The position numbers and the translations under genes were made by a program. A DNA stretch of 64,000 nt. Origin: Parabacteroides sp900760525. GTDB lineage: Bacteria > Bacteroidota > Bacteroidia > Bacteroidales > Tannerellaceae. Positions within the stretch are counted from its first letter, which is position 1. Each line of letters begins with the position of its first letter. Location: assembly GCF_049860805.1 (NCBI RefSeq), contig NZ_CP187555.1, positions 5,022,001 through 5,086,000 on the forward strand, written 5' to 3'. Shown piece by piece: positions 45,621 through 54,903 of this stretch. Below the pieces are notes generated by a model. That model was not told the DNA's origin and did no database searches. It saw nothing but the letters and a program-made list of their open reading frames with translations.

Positions 45621-48600
45621 ATGAAAAAAGTTATTTGCTTTTTTGTATTTATTTTGATGTGCATAGGTTTCTCTGTGCAGGCTCAGGTGACAACTTCTGT
45701 ACTGAGTGGAAAGGTTATCGATGATCTGAATGAAAATGTGATAGGGGCTACGGTGGTTGCGGTACACGAACCGTCCGGAACTATGTATGGCGCGGTTACG
45801 AATACGGATGGCCGTTACACGATCCAGGGAATGCGTACCGGTGGACCTTATAAAGTCGAAATTTCTTATGTCGGTTATAAAAAAGCTGTTTTTACGGATA
45901 TCAGGTTGGAACTGGGTAATACGTACACCCTGAATGCTACCTTATATCCCAGCTCCGAACAATTGGGTGAAGTCGTTGTGACAGCAGATGCAAAAGCGAA
46001 TATCGGTGCGTCCGAAAACTTTTCCACAGGAAAGATACAGGGGACTCCGACTGTCGACCGTAATATATATGATATAGTAAAGAACATGCCGATGGCCATG
46101 ACCTCCAAGAATGGGGGAATCTCGTTTGCCGGCTCGAATAACCGTTATAACAGTTTCCAGATCGACGGTACGGTGAGCAATGACGTGTTCGGGTTGGCTG
46201 CATCGGGTACGAACGGCGGTCAGACGAATGCCAATCCTATTTCGATGGATGCTATCCAGGAAATCCAGGTGGTTGTCGCTCCTTTCGATGTCCGCCAGAG
46301 CGGCTTTACCGGAGGTGGCATCAATGCCATTACCAAACAGGGTAACAATGCATATCATGCATCGGTCTATTCCTATTTTACAAATGAAAGCCTCTACGGA
46401 AAATACAATGCTTATAAAGATAACATAAAGGATAAATTGACGGAGCAGTCTACAAAAACTTTTGGCGGGACGTTGAGCGGTCCGATCATCAAAGACAAAC
46501 TGTTTTTCTTTGCCAATGCTGAAAATCGTAAGGAGTCTTACCCGTCCCGTTTTTATGCCGGGTATGACGAGAAAGGCTTCTCTGCCGATATGGCGCAGAA
46601 AATAGCCGATAAGTATGAAGAATATACCGGAATCCGGGAAAGTTTCGGGTCACGCGATGTTGATCAGAGAGCCTTTAATTTCTTAGGACGTATCGACTGG
46701 AATATCAACCGGAACAACAAATTAGCTTTCCGCTATCAGTTTAATAATTCATATGATGATATCTACAGCCCGTCGAGTACGACTTATTTCTTTAATAACA
46801 GTGGCTACCGGATGAAGAACAAAACGAATTCGTTTGTGGCGGAATGGAACTCCCATCTGACCAATTCCCTGTATAATGAGTTTCGGGCAAGTGTAACTAC
46901 TGTACGTGACGAGCGCCAAGTGGCTTATCAGGGACCGAACGTAAAGATTAACGGGAGCGATAACAGTGGAACGAATAATACGACGATCAATATCGGTACG
47001 GAGTATTCTTCCGGAGCAAACGCCCTGGATCAGGATATTTACACCTTTGAAGACAACCTCTCCTGGTATAAAGGAAATCATACGATCACTTTTGGTACGC
47101 ACAATGAAATATTCCGGATGAAGAACTTGTTCATCCAGGCGGTTACCGGTTCCTGGGAGTTCGGTTCGATGGATGCATTCCTGAATGACAGCCCTTCGAA
47201 ATATGTATTCAAATATACGGACCCCGATGTGACAGGCGGTAACTATCGTTATACGCCCATCATCAAAGCCGGTCAGTTCGGGTTCTATGCTCAGGATAAA
47301 TGGGATATTGCCAATAACTTCTCGCTGACTTACGGTTTGCGTTTCGATATTCCATTATTGTTTAATGATCCGACTGTCAATAACGAGTTCAATGAATATG
47401 CGGCAAGTAAAAATATTAAGGAAAGAGTCGGTGAAATGCCTGGTGCCAAAGTGATGGTTTCTCCTCGTGTAGGTTTCCGTTGGTATACGGATGACAGCCG
47501 GACAACCTTGATCCGTGGCGGGCTTGGATTATTTACGGGACGTGTTCCTTTTGTATGGCTTTCCAATGCTTACAATAATACGGGGGTTGAACAGAAAGGT
47601 ACGACTATATTTGCATCCGGCGCAACTTCTGCTCCTTCTTTGGGACAATATGCGAACGATCCTATCGGCGCAATGAATTCTCAGAAGGGAAATCCGGCAA
47701 CTCCTGATGTTGTAACGGTGTCGAAAGGTTTTAAATATCCGCAGGTATTCCGTGTGAACCTGGCTGTGGAACGTGTGTTGCCCGGTGACGTGAGAATGAC
47801 GTTGGAAGGACTCTATTCCAAGACATTCAATAATGTATATTTTGAAAACCTGGCACTGTCGGACAATGGCAAAGTATATGCTGTTCCGGGCGTGGAGGCT
47901 TCGGCTGCGCCATATTATGCCGTTGATAAGAAATATTTCAGTATCACTAATCTGAAAAATACGAATGATGGTTATACCTATTCCTTATCCGCTTTATTAG
48001 AAAAAAGTTTTAACTTCGGTTTGGATCTGGCTGCATCTTATACGTTCGGACATTCCAAATCGGTGTATGACGGAACGTCTTCTGTTGCTTATTCTAACTG
48101 GAAATATAATTATACCGTTGATTCGAATAATCCGGGTTTGGCTTATTCTATGTTTGACATTCCTCACCGCGTAATGGTCTCTGTCGGTTATAGAACTCCC
48201 CATTATGCCAATGGGCTTATGGCAACGACTGTTTCTCTTGTTTACAACGGATATGTTGGACAGCGTTACAGCCTGACGATGAACGAATCTTATTATGACG
48301 CAGAGAAAAAGAAAACGGTTTATATCGACTATAATGGTGACGGTTTTGGTGGAAACTCTTTGCTGTATATCCCGACTGAAGACGAACTGCAGAAGATGGA
48401 CTTCAAGACAGAAGAAGACCGCCAAATGTTTAACGAGTGGATCGAGGGCGATAGCTATGCAAAGAAACATCGTGGGCAGTATGCTATGCGTAACTCCAAT
48501 TCCGCTCCGTGGGAAAACCGGGTCGATCTGCATATAGCGCAAGATATTTACGTATTGAAAGCACGTGATAGCAAATTCCAGGTGACATTCGACGTGACTA

Positions 48601-48803
48601 ACTTCGCCAACATGTTGAACAAAAAGTGGGGCGCTTCCTATTCTGCTGTTTACAATGTTATGCCTTTGCAGGTGATCGGCAATAAGAAAGGAGAAGATGG
48701 AAACTATGTGAACACGTATGCTTATAATTCGAGAAATACAATCGTGAAGAACGATATCTTATCTCGCTGGCATGCTCAAATCGGTGTCAAATATATTTTC
48801 TAA
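45621..48803 (+). CDS. TonB-dependent receptor, Oar-like, with carboxypeptidase-like N-domain
   Basis: 1060 residues. Signal peptide 1-21 (ends VQAQ). Residues about 27-115 are a carboxypeptidase regulatory-like beta-sandwich (VLSGKVIDDLNENVIGATVVA, NTDGRYTIQGM). The plug follows (GEVVVTADAK, SFQIDGTVSND, IQVVVAPFDVRQSGFTGGGINAITKQG), and the last 800 residues are an outer-membrane barrel ending RWHAQIGVKYIF with a terminal aromatic. The shape is that of Oar/peptide- or nutrient-uptake receptors rather than SusC, and no SusD gene is adjacent. The gene after it, 6 bp away, encodes a phosphodiesterase lipoprotein, suggesting use of a phosphorylated or nucleotide-like substrate; this is inference. 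Confidence 0.92.
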   Translation: MKKVICFFVFILMCIGFSVQAQVTTSVLSGKVIDDLNENVIGATVVAVHEPSGTMYGAVTNTDGRYTIQGMRTGGPYKVEISYVGYKKAVFTDIRLELGNTYTLNATLYPSSEQLGEVVVTADAKANIGASENFSTGKIQGTPTVDRNIYDIVKNMPMAMTSKNGGISFAGSNNRYNSFQIDGTVSNDVFGLAASGTNGGQTNANPISMDAIQEIQVVVAPFDVRQSGFTGGGINAITKQGNNAYHASVYSYFTNESLYGKYNAYKDNIKDKLTEQSTKTFGGTLSGPIIKDKLFFFANAENRKESYPSRFYAGYDEKGFSADMAQKIADKYEEYTGIRESFGSRDVDQRAFNFLGRIDWNINRNNKLAFRYQFNNSYDDIYSPSSTTYFFNNSGYRMKNKTNSFVAEWNSHLTNSLYNEFRASVTTVRDERQVAYQGPNVKINGSDNSGTNNTTINIGTEYSSGANALDQDIYTFEDNLSWYKGNHTITFGTHNEIFRMKNLFIQAVTGSWEFGSMDAFLNDSPSKYVFKYTDPDVTGGNYRYTPIIKAGQFGFYAQDKWDIANNFSLTYGLRFDIPLLFNDPTVNNEFNEYAASKNIKERVGEMPGAKVMVSPRVGFRWYTDDSRTTLIRGGLGLFTGRVPFVWLSNAYNNTGVEQKGTTIFASGATSAPSLGQYANDPIGAMNSQKGNPATPDVVTVSKGFKYPQVFRVNLAVERVLPGDVRMTLEGLYSKTFNNVYFENLALSDNGKVYAVPGVEASAAPYYAVDKKYFSITNLKNTNDGYTYSLSALLEKSFNFGLDLAASYTFGHSKSVYDGTSSVAYSNWKYNYTVDSNNPGLAYSMFDIPHRVMVSVGYRTPHYANGLMATTVSLVYNGYVGQRYSLTMNESYYDAEKKKTVYIDYNGDGFGGNSLLYIPTEDELQKMDFKTEEDRQMFNEWIEGDSYAKKHRGQYAMRNSNSAPWENRVDLHIAQDIYVLKARDSKFQVTFDVTNFANMLNKKWGASYSAVYNVMPLQVIGNKKGEDGNYVNTYAYNSRNTIVKNDILSRWHAQIGVKYIF

Positions 48804-48809
48804 TATTAA

Positions 48810-50021
48810 ATGTACAGATTTCTGACTGTAATATTGGTGGGCCTCATTTCGATAATCTATTTGTCGATATCGGGATGTACGGCCCATTCGGGGAAAGAAC
48901 ATTATGTTGTTGTCCTTTCTATGGACGGTTTCCGTTCCGATTATCCGTTACATGCACATACGCCGACACTGGATTCTTTAGCGCGGGTAGGGGTGAAAGC
49001 TGCTTTTCGCCCCAGTTTTCCGAGTGTCACTTTCCCAAACCATTACAGTATGGCGACAGGCTTGCATCCGGATCATCACGGATTGGTGAATAATTTCTTT
49101 TATGCTCCCGATCTGGATAGCGTTTATATAATGGGGAATCCGAATCCGGCCTTCTTCGGTGGTGAACCGATCTGGAACACGGCGGAAAAACAGGGTGTCC
49201 GGACCGCATCATTCTATTGGGTCGGTAGCGAATATCCGATACAGGGACGCCAGCCTTCCATCTGGAAACCATTCGATAAGAATGTCCTCTTTTCAGACCG
49301 GGCGGATTCGGTGATTGCCTGGTTGCAACTGCCCGAGAAAGTACGTCCGCATCTGGTCATGTGGTATATGGAAGAACCGGACGGAATCGGGCATAAGGCA
49401 ACTCCCGATTCATCGGCAACCCTTTCAATGGTTGAACATTTGGACCGGATATTAGGAGACTTCTTCGCTAAAGCCCGTAGGTTGGATATCTTCAATCAGA
49501 TTGATTTTATCATCCTGTCCGATCATGGCATGGCGACTTATTATCCGGAGAATTATGTGAATCTGAATGACTATCTGCCTCGTGACAGTTTTGATTATGT
49601 ATTCGACGGAGTACCGACTTTGCTTTATCCGAAACCGACTTATACGGATAGCGCTTATGCAATCCTGAAGCGGGTACCTCATGTAACGGTTTGGAAAAAG
49701 AACGAGATTCCGGAAAAGTTCGTATATGGGAAGAATCCGCGTATAGGCGATTTGTTTGTATTGCCGGATATCGGGACGTATCTGCAATTCCGTTCCGAAT
49801 CGCTTCCTGTATTTGCAGCTACACATGGATATGATAATTTTGCTCCGGAGATGGAAGCCATCTTTTATGCGGCAGGACCTTCCTTCAAGCAAAATGCGGA
49901 ACTGCCGGTTATGGCGAATGTCAACTTATATCTGATAATTGCCCGTTTGCTGAATTTGCAGCCGGCTCCAAATGACGGGGATAGCGTGGTTGTTTCGACA
50001 TTGTTCAGAAAATCAGAATAA
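48810..50021 (+). CDS. Nucleotide pyrophosphatase/phosphodiesterase-family lipoprotein
   Basis: 403 residues. Lipobox SISGC with Cys23 after a hydrophobic signal. Alkaline phosphatase superfamily, NPP type: SMDGFRSDY with metal ligand D39, PSVTFPNHYSMATG with nucleophile T74, GIGHKATPDS, ILSDHGMATY (metal ligands) and a late THGYDN with the last His. Expected to hydrolyse phosphodiester or pyrophosphate bonds of nucleotides or lipids at the outer membrane or periplasm. Forms a two-gene unit with the TonB receptor upstream (6-bp gap), so its product may be imported by it. Confidence 0.92.
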   Translation: MYRFLTVILVGLISIIYLSISGCTAHSGKEHYVVVLSMDGFRSDYPLHAHTPTLDSLARVGVKAAFRPSFPSVTFPNHYSMATGLHPDHHGLVNNFFYAPDLDSVYIMGNPNPAFFGGEPIWNTAEKQGVRTASFYWVGSEYPIQGRQPSIWKPFDKNVLFSDRADSVIAWLQLPEKVRPHLVMWYMEEPDGIGHKATPDSSATLSMVEHLDRILGDFFAKARRLDIFNQIDFIILSDHGMATYYPENYVNLNDYLPRDSFDYVFDGVPTLLYPKPTYTDSAYAILKRVPHVTVWKKNEIPEKFVYGKNPRIGDLFVLPDIGTYLQFRSESLPVFAATHGYDNFAPEMEAIFYAAGPSFKQNAELPVMANVNLYLIIARLLNLQPAPNDGDSVVVSTLFRKSE

Positions 50022-50039
50022 AGGGATTCAAACCAGATG

Positions 50040-50081
50040 TTGCAGTACCTGCCGCCTGGAAGATGGCGGCAGGTACTGCAA
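50040..50081. terminator. Perfect 17-bp hairpin between convergent genes
   Basis: TTGCAGTACCTGCCGCC (50040-50056) is exactly complementary to 50065-50081, with an 8-base loop. GC-rich and without a T-run, so it may act as a structural end or an RNA stabiliser rather than a classic terminator. Confidence 0.6.
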
Positions 50082-50094
50082 ACATCCCAATCGT

Positions 50095-50310
50095 TTAGAA
50101 ATAACAATTCATTCCCGGAGAGAAAGCCAATTGGCTACTGGCGCTTTTTATTTCGATTTTGTTTTCCCTTGCCAGCCACCCGATAGCCGACCACAAATCA
50201 GCTTCCGTTAAAGCCGTTGCCTTTTTCAACTCCTCAAAACTCCAACACCCACCATCTAACAATAAATTGCAGATTGCTCCGGCATTTAATCCGATAGTCC
50301 CTTTATTCAT
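50095..50310 (-). CDS. Small winged-helix protein (DUF2582-like)
   Basis: 71 residues from the ATG at 50310; the longer frame from 50322 adds four residues. GAICNLLLDGGCWSFEELKKATALTEADLWSAIGWLARENKIEI is a compact winged helix-turn-helix of the kind found as a single-domain protein in Bacteroidetes. It may bind DNA, but no target can be named. Stands alone, convergent with the phosphodiesterase gene and downstream of the tRNA-Glu. Confidence 0.75.
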   Translation of the reverse strand: MNKGTIGLNAGAICNLLLDGGCWSFEELKKATALTEADLWSAIGWLARENKIEIKSASSQLAFSPGMNCYF

Positions 50311-50434
50311 GATAAACTTCATTTTATGTTATATGCTATGTAAAATATAAACAAAGCGCGAGGGATAAAAGATTTGTATGAAGTATGATTTTTATAGAGT
50401 TTTAAAGTCTTGTAAGAGATTTTCTAAAGAAGAA

Positions 50435-50461
50435 AAAGCCCGCAGGTAAACTGCGGGCTTT
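50435..50461 (-). terminator. Terminator of tRNA-Glu
   Basis: AAAGCCCGCAG pairs with CTGCGGGCTTT; a T-run follows on the minus strand, 4 bp past the tRNA. Confidence 0.85.
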
Positions 50462-50464
50462 CTG

Positions 50465-50537
50465 TAGTGCGTCCGGGGATCGAACCCGAGTTTCCGCCGT
50501 GAGAGGGCGGCGTCCTAGGCCACTAGACGAATGCACC
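50465..50537 (-). tRNA. tRNA-Glu (CTC)
   Basis: 73 nt on the minus strand: D-arm TCGTCTAGTGGCCTAGGA, anticodon stem CCGCC/GGCGG with loop CTCTCAC (anticodon CTC), T-arm CGGGTTCGATCCCCG. The acceptor stem GGTGCAT/ACGCACT has a G-T pair at the end and one A-C mismatch. Confidence 0.93.
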
Positions 50538-50703
50538 GATTGGGTCTTGTTAGACGATGCAAAATTAGTAAATATTTTATTCCGGTGTATCATTTGGGAA
50601 TATTTTTTTGAAGAAAATGTTTATCTGCTGTCATTTGGGTATCAATTTCTTCCTATCTCCACTAAAAGGCGTTAAAAGAGGTATCAAATTCGTTTGTATT
50701 TCA

Positions 50704-50734
50704 TTTGCGTTCAAGTTTATTTATTCTACCTTTG
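50704..50734 (+). promoter_or_regulatory. Promoter of mutAB
   Basis: TTTG 50704-50707, 19-bp spacer, TACCTTTG 50727-50734: full consensus. The leader is about 60 nt. Confidence 0.85.
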
Positions 50735-50799
50735 CCTTCTGTTATTGAACAATATACTATTGAACAATTACTAATACCAGTATTAAAATAACTAATATT

Positions 50800-52662
50800 A
50801 TGGCAGAATTAAAAGAAAAACTTTTCTCAGAATTCGCACCTGTGTCTACTGAAGAGTGGATGGCGAAGATTACGGCCGACCTGAAAGGGGTTCCGTTTGA
50901 GAAAAAGCTTGTTTGGAAGACAGGCGAAGGATTTAATGTGAATCCTTTCTATCGTGCAGAAGACATCGAAGGTTTGAAGACGACCGAGTCTCTTCCCGGT
51001 GAATTCCCTTACGTTCGCGGAACAAAGAAGGACAACGATTGGAAGGTGCGCCAGAACATCGAAGTCACCTGTTTTAAAGGTGCTAATGAAAAAGCCCTTG
51101 ACATCCTGAATAAGGGTGTAACATCTCTAGGCTTCATCATTAAAGGAAGCGACGTAAACGCTGAAAACATTGCTACCTTACTTGAAGGAATCTGTCCTGA
51201 ATGTGTAGAACTGAATTTCAACACTTGTAACTGCAAGGCTGAAATGCTGATCGGTATTCTTGCCGACTACTTCAAAGGCAAAGGCGCAGACCTGGAGAAA
51301 TGCAAAGGTTCTGTAAATTACGATCCGTTCAAGAAACCTCTGGTAAAAGGTAAGGGAAATGAAAACTGGGTGGAAGCTGCTATCGCTGTGCTCAAAGCGG
51401 GTGTTGCTCTTCCTGGTTACAAAGTGTTGGCAGTAAATGCCTTCTACTTCAACAATGCAGGTGCTTATATCTCTCAGGAGTTGGGCTATGCATTGGCATG
51501 GGGTAACGAACTGTTGGCTAAACTGACCGAAGCCGGCCAGGATGCTACGGAAGTTGCCAAGAAGATCAAATTCAATTTCGGTATCAGTTCCAACTACTTC
51601 ATGGAGATCGCCAAGTTCCGTGCTGCCCGTTGGTTGTGGGCCGAAATCGTTGCTGCCTACAAACCTGCTTGCGATTGCGCTTGCAAGATGCATGTTCATG
51701 CACAGACTTCGGAATGGAACATGACTGTTTATGATGCTCACGTAAACTTGTTGCGTTCACAGACAGAAGCGATGTCTGCCGCTCTTGCCGGTGTCGATTC
51801 GATCACGGTTCGTCCGTTCGATAAGACATACCAGACTCCGGATGACTTCTCCGAACGTATTGCCCGCAACCAGCAGTTGCTGTTGAAAGAAGAATGTCAC
51901 TTAGATAAGGTTGTCGATCCTTCTGCAGGTTCTTATTATGTAGAGGTCTTGACGAACTCTCTGGCTGATGTAGCCTGGAAGTTGTTCTTAGAAGTGGAAG
52001 ATAAAGGCGGTTTTGGTGCAGAAGTCGCTTCCGGCGAAATCCAGAAAGCTGTTAACGCATCCAACGAAGCCCGTAAGAAAGCAGTTGCTACCCGTCGTGA
52101 AATCCTGTTAGGAACCAATCAGTTCCCGAACTTCAACGAAGTGGCTGCCGAAAAGATCAAAGAAGCTCCTTCCTGCTGTTGTGGTGGCGGTCACGATTGT
52201 GGCGAAGCTACTGTTACGGCTCTTGACTTCTCTCGCGGCGCTTCAGAATTTGAAGCTCTGCGTTTGGCAACAGAAAAGAGCGGCAAGACTCCGAAAGTCT
52301 TCATGTTGACGATCGGTAACCTGGCTATGCGTCTGGCTCGTTCTCAGTTCTCAAGCAACTTCTTTGCTTGTGCAGGATATAAGGTAATTGATAACTTAGG
52401 TTTCGATACGGTTGAAGCCGGTGTGGAAGCTGCTGTTGAGGCTGGTGCTGAAATCGTGGTTCTTTGCTCAAGCGATGATGAATATGCAGAATTGGCTCCT
52501 GCTGCTTACAAGGCTTTGGCCGGAAGAGCTGAATTTGTTGTAGCCGGTATGCCTGCTTGCATGGAAGACCTGAAAGCAGTGGGTATCGATCAATATGTAA
52601 ATGTAAAGAGCAACGTGCTTGAAACATTGAAAGCTTTCAACGCAAAATTAGGAATCGCTTAA
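50800..52662 (+). CDS. mutA: Methylmalonyl-CoA mutase small (beta) subunit MutA
   Basis: 620 residues. TIM-barrel substrate domain (KLVWKTGEGFNVNPFYR, RFDKTYQTPDDFSERIARNQQ-like, DPSAGSYYVE) plus a C-terminal B12-like fold that lacks the DxHxxG cobalamin motif, as expected of the non-catalytic subunit. With MutB it interconverts succinyl-CoA and methylmalonyl-CoA, the route to propionate in Bacteroidales. The linker between domains holds an unusual Cys/His cluster, CCCGGGHDC (about residues 463-471), and a second Cys-rich spot PACDCACKMH (about 289-298). Own consensus promoter; mutB follows after 12 bp. Confidence 0.96.
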   Translation: MAELKEKLFSEFAPVSTEEWMAKITADLKGVPFEKKLVWKTGEGFNVNPFYRAEDIEGLKTTESLPGEFPYVRGTKKDNDWKVRQNIEVTCFKGANEKALDILNKGVTSLGFIIKGSDVNAENIATLLEGICPECVELNFNTCNCKAEMLIGILADYFKGKGADLEKCKGSVNYDPFKKPLVKGKGNENWVEAAIAVLKAGVALPGYKVLAVNAFYFNNAGAYISQELGYALAWGNELLAKLTEAGQDATEVAKKIKFNFGISSNYFMEIAKFRAARWLWAEIVAAYKPACDCACKMHVHAQTSEWNMTVYDAHVNLLRSQTEAMSAALAGVDSITVRPFDKTYQTPDDFSERIARNQQLLLKEECHLDKVVDPSAGSYYVEVLTNSLADVAWKLFLEVEDKGGFGAEVASGEIQKAVNASNEARKKAVATRREILLGTNQFPNFNEVAAEKIKEAPSCCCGGGHDCGEATVTALDFSRGASEFEALRLATEKSGKTPKVFMLTIGNLAMRLARSQFSSNFFACAGYKVIDNLGFDTVEAGVEAAVEAGAEIVVLCSSDDEYAELAPAAYKALAGRAEFVVAGMPACMEDLKAVGIDQYVNVKSNVLETLKAFNAKLGIA

Positions 52663-52674
52663 GTAGAAACAATT

Positions 52675-54822
52675 ATGAGACCAAATTTTAAAAACATAGA
52701 CATAAAGAATGCCGGTTTTGCAGCTACTAATGCTGCCGAATGGGCAAAGGCCAATGGCATCGAAGCCAATTGGAAAACACCCGAGCATATCGAGGTGAAA
52801 CCCGTATATACTAAAGAAGACCTGGAAGGGATGGAACACCTGAACTATGCTTCCGGTCTGCCTCCTTATCTGCGTGGCCCGTATAGCGGTATGTACGCTA
52901 TGCGTCCCTGGACGATCCGCCAGTATGCAGGTTTCTCTACTGCTGAAGAGTCCAACGCATTCTATCGTCGTAACCTGGCTTCCGGTCAGAAAGGTTTGTC
53001 TGTTGCATTCGACCTTCCGACACACCGTGGTTATGATGCCGACAACGAACGTGTGGTAGGTGACGTCGGTAAAGCCGGTGTTTCTATCTGTTCGCTGGAA
53101 AACATGAAGGTTTTGTTCGCTGGTATTCCTTTGAACAAGATGTCTGTTTCCATGACCATGAACGGTGGCGTTCTTCCTGTATTGGCATTCTATATCAATG
53201 CAGGTTTGGAACAAGGCGCTAAGTTGGAAGAAATGGCCGGTACGATCCAGAACGATATCTTGAAAGAGTTCATGGTGCGTAACACTTATATCTACCCGCC
53301 TGAATTCTCAATGAAGATTATCGCTGATATCTTTGAATATACTTCACAGAAGATGCCGAAGTTCAACTCTATTTCCATCTCCGGTTATCACATGCAGGAA
53401 GCAGGTGCAACGGCTGATATCGAAATGGCTTATACATTGTGCGACGGTCTTGAATATCTTCGCGCCGGTGTTAATGCCGGTATCGATGTCGATGCTTTTG
53501 CTCCGCGTCTGTCTTTCTTCTGGGCTATCGGTGTGAACCACTTCATGGAAATTGCCAAGATGCGTGCTGCACGTATGTTGTGGGCGAAGATCGTGAAGAG
53601 TTTCGGTGCCAAGAACCCGAAATCTTTAGCTCTGCGTACTCACTGCCAGACTTCAGGTTGGTCACTGACCGAGCAGGATCCGTTCAACAACGTAGGCCGT
53701 ACTTGTATCGAAGCTATGGCTGCCGCTCTGGGTCACACTCAGTCTTTGCATACGAACGCATTGGACGAAGCTATCGCTTTGCCGACAGACTTCTCTGCAC
53801 GTATCGCTCGTAACACTCAGATTTATATCCAGGAAGAAACAAAGATCTGTAAGGAAATCGACCCGTGGGCAGGTTCTTACTATGTGGAAACTTTGACAAA
53901 CGAACTGGTACACAAAGGTTGGGATTTGATTCAGGAAATCGAAAGCATGGGCGGTATGGCGAAAGCTATCGAAACCGGTCTGCCTAAGATGCGTATCGAA
54001 GAAGCTGCAGCCCGTACCCAGGCTCGTATCGACTCCGGTATCCAGACAATCGTAGGTGTTAACAAATATCGCCTGCCGAAAGAAGATCCGATCGATATCC
54101 TCGAAATCGATAATACAGCTGTACGTAACGAGCAGATCGAAATGTTGAAAGATTTGCGCGCTAACCGTGATGAAGAAGCTGTTCAGAAAGCGTTGGCCGA
54201 TATCACCGAATGTGTGAAGACTAAGAAAGGCAACTTGCTGGAATTGGCTGTTAAGGCTGCCGGCTTGCGTGCATCACTGGGAGAAATCTCAGATGCTTGC
54301 GAAGTTGTAGTAGGTCGTTATAAAGCAATCATCAGAACTATATCAGGCGTGTATTCATCAGAAACAAAGAAAGATGCAGACTTCCAGAAGGCTTGTGAGC
54401 TGACTGCCGAGTTTGCTAAGAAAGAAGGTCGCCAGCCGCGTATCATGATCGCTAAGATGGGTCAGGACGGACACGACCGTGGTGCTAAAGTTGTGGCTAC
54501 AGGTTATGCCGATTGTGGTTTCGACGTGGATATGGGACCGTTGTTCCAGACTCCGGCCGAAGCTGCCCGCCAAGCCGTAGAAAACGACGTTCACGTGATG
54601 GGTGTTTCTTCTTTGGCTGCCGGACACAAGACTTTGGTTCCGCAGGTTATCGAAGAACTGAAGAAGCTGGGTCGCGAAGATATCATCGTGATCGCCGGTG
54701 GTGTTATCCCTGCACAGGATTATGACTTCCTGTACAAAGCAGGTGTTGCTGCCATCTTCGGTCCGGGTACTTCTGTAGCGAAAGCCGCTGTCCAGATCCT
54801 GGAAATACTGTTAGGTGAATAA
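52675..54822 (+). CDS. mutB: Methylmalonyl-CoA mutase large (alpha) subunit MutB
   Basis: 715 residues, normal length. Catalytic TIM barrel (LPPYLRGPYSGMYAMRPWTIRQYAGF cut by the usual YAMR substrate motif, TMNGGVLPVLAFYI, HCQTSGWSLTEQDPFNN) and a C-terminal cobalamin domain with MIAKMGQDGHDRGAKVVA: the DxHxxG motif whose His replaces the lower ligand of adenosylcobalamin. Cytoplasmic, works with MutA. Its cofactor is finished by the cob operon at 37-41.6 kb. Confidence 0.98.
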   Translation: MRPNFKNIDIKNAGFAATNAAEWAKANGIEANWKTPEHIEVKPVYTKEDLEGMEHLNYASGLPPYLRGPYSGMYAMRPWTIRQYAGFSTAEESNAFYRRNLASGQKGLSVAFDLPTHRGYDADNERVVGDVGKAGVSICSLENMKVLFAGIPLNKMSVSMTMNGGVLPVLAFYINAGLEQGAKLEEMAGTIQNDILKEFMVRNTYIYPPEFSMKIIADIFEYTSQKMPKFNSISISGYHMQEAGATADIEMAYTLCDGLEYLRAGVNAGIDVDAFAPRLSFFWAIGVNHFMEIAKMRAARMLWAKIVKSFGAKNPKSLALRTHCQTSGWSLTEQDPFNNVGRTCIEAMAAALGHTQSLHTNALDEAIALPTDFSARIARNTQIYIQEETKICKEIDPWAGSYYVETLTNELVHKGWDLIQEIESMGGMAKAIETGLPKMRIEEAAARTQARIDSGIQTIVGVNKYRLPKEDPIDILEIDNTAVRNEQIEMLKDLRANRDEEAVQKALADITECVKTKKGNLLELAVKAAGLRASLGEISDACEVVVGRYKAIIRTISGVYSSETKKDADFQKACELTAEFAKKEGRQPRIMIAKMGQDGHDRGAKVVATGYADCGFDVDMGPLFQTPAEAARQAVENDVHVMGVSSLAAGHKTLVPQVIEELKKLGREDIIVIAGGVIPAQDYDFLYKAGVAAIFGPGTSVAKAAVQILEILLGE

Positions 54823-54848
54823 TAAAAAACGTAAGTTTTTCCAATAAA

Positions 54849-54888
54849 AACCGCGCAGTTTCCGTTAGGGAATTGCGCGGTTATTTTT
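54849..54888 (+). terminator. Terminator after mutB
   Basis: AACCGCGCAGTTTCC arm pairs with GGAATTGCGCGGTT, followed by ATTTTTT. Confidence 0.88.
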
Positions 54889-54903
54889 TCAATTAATACA
54901 GAT

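Noticed and set aside
45621..50021. SusC/SusD polysaccharide utilisation locus
   Set aside because: The receptor is Oar-like, there is no SusD gene and no glycoside hydrolase nearby.
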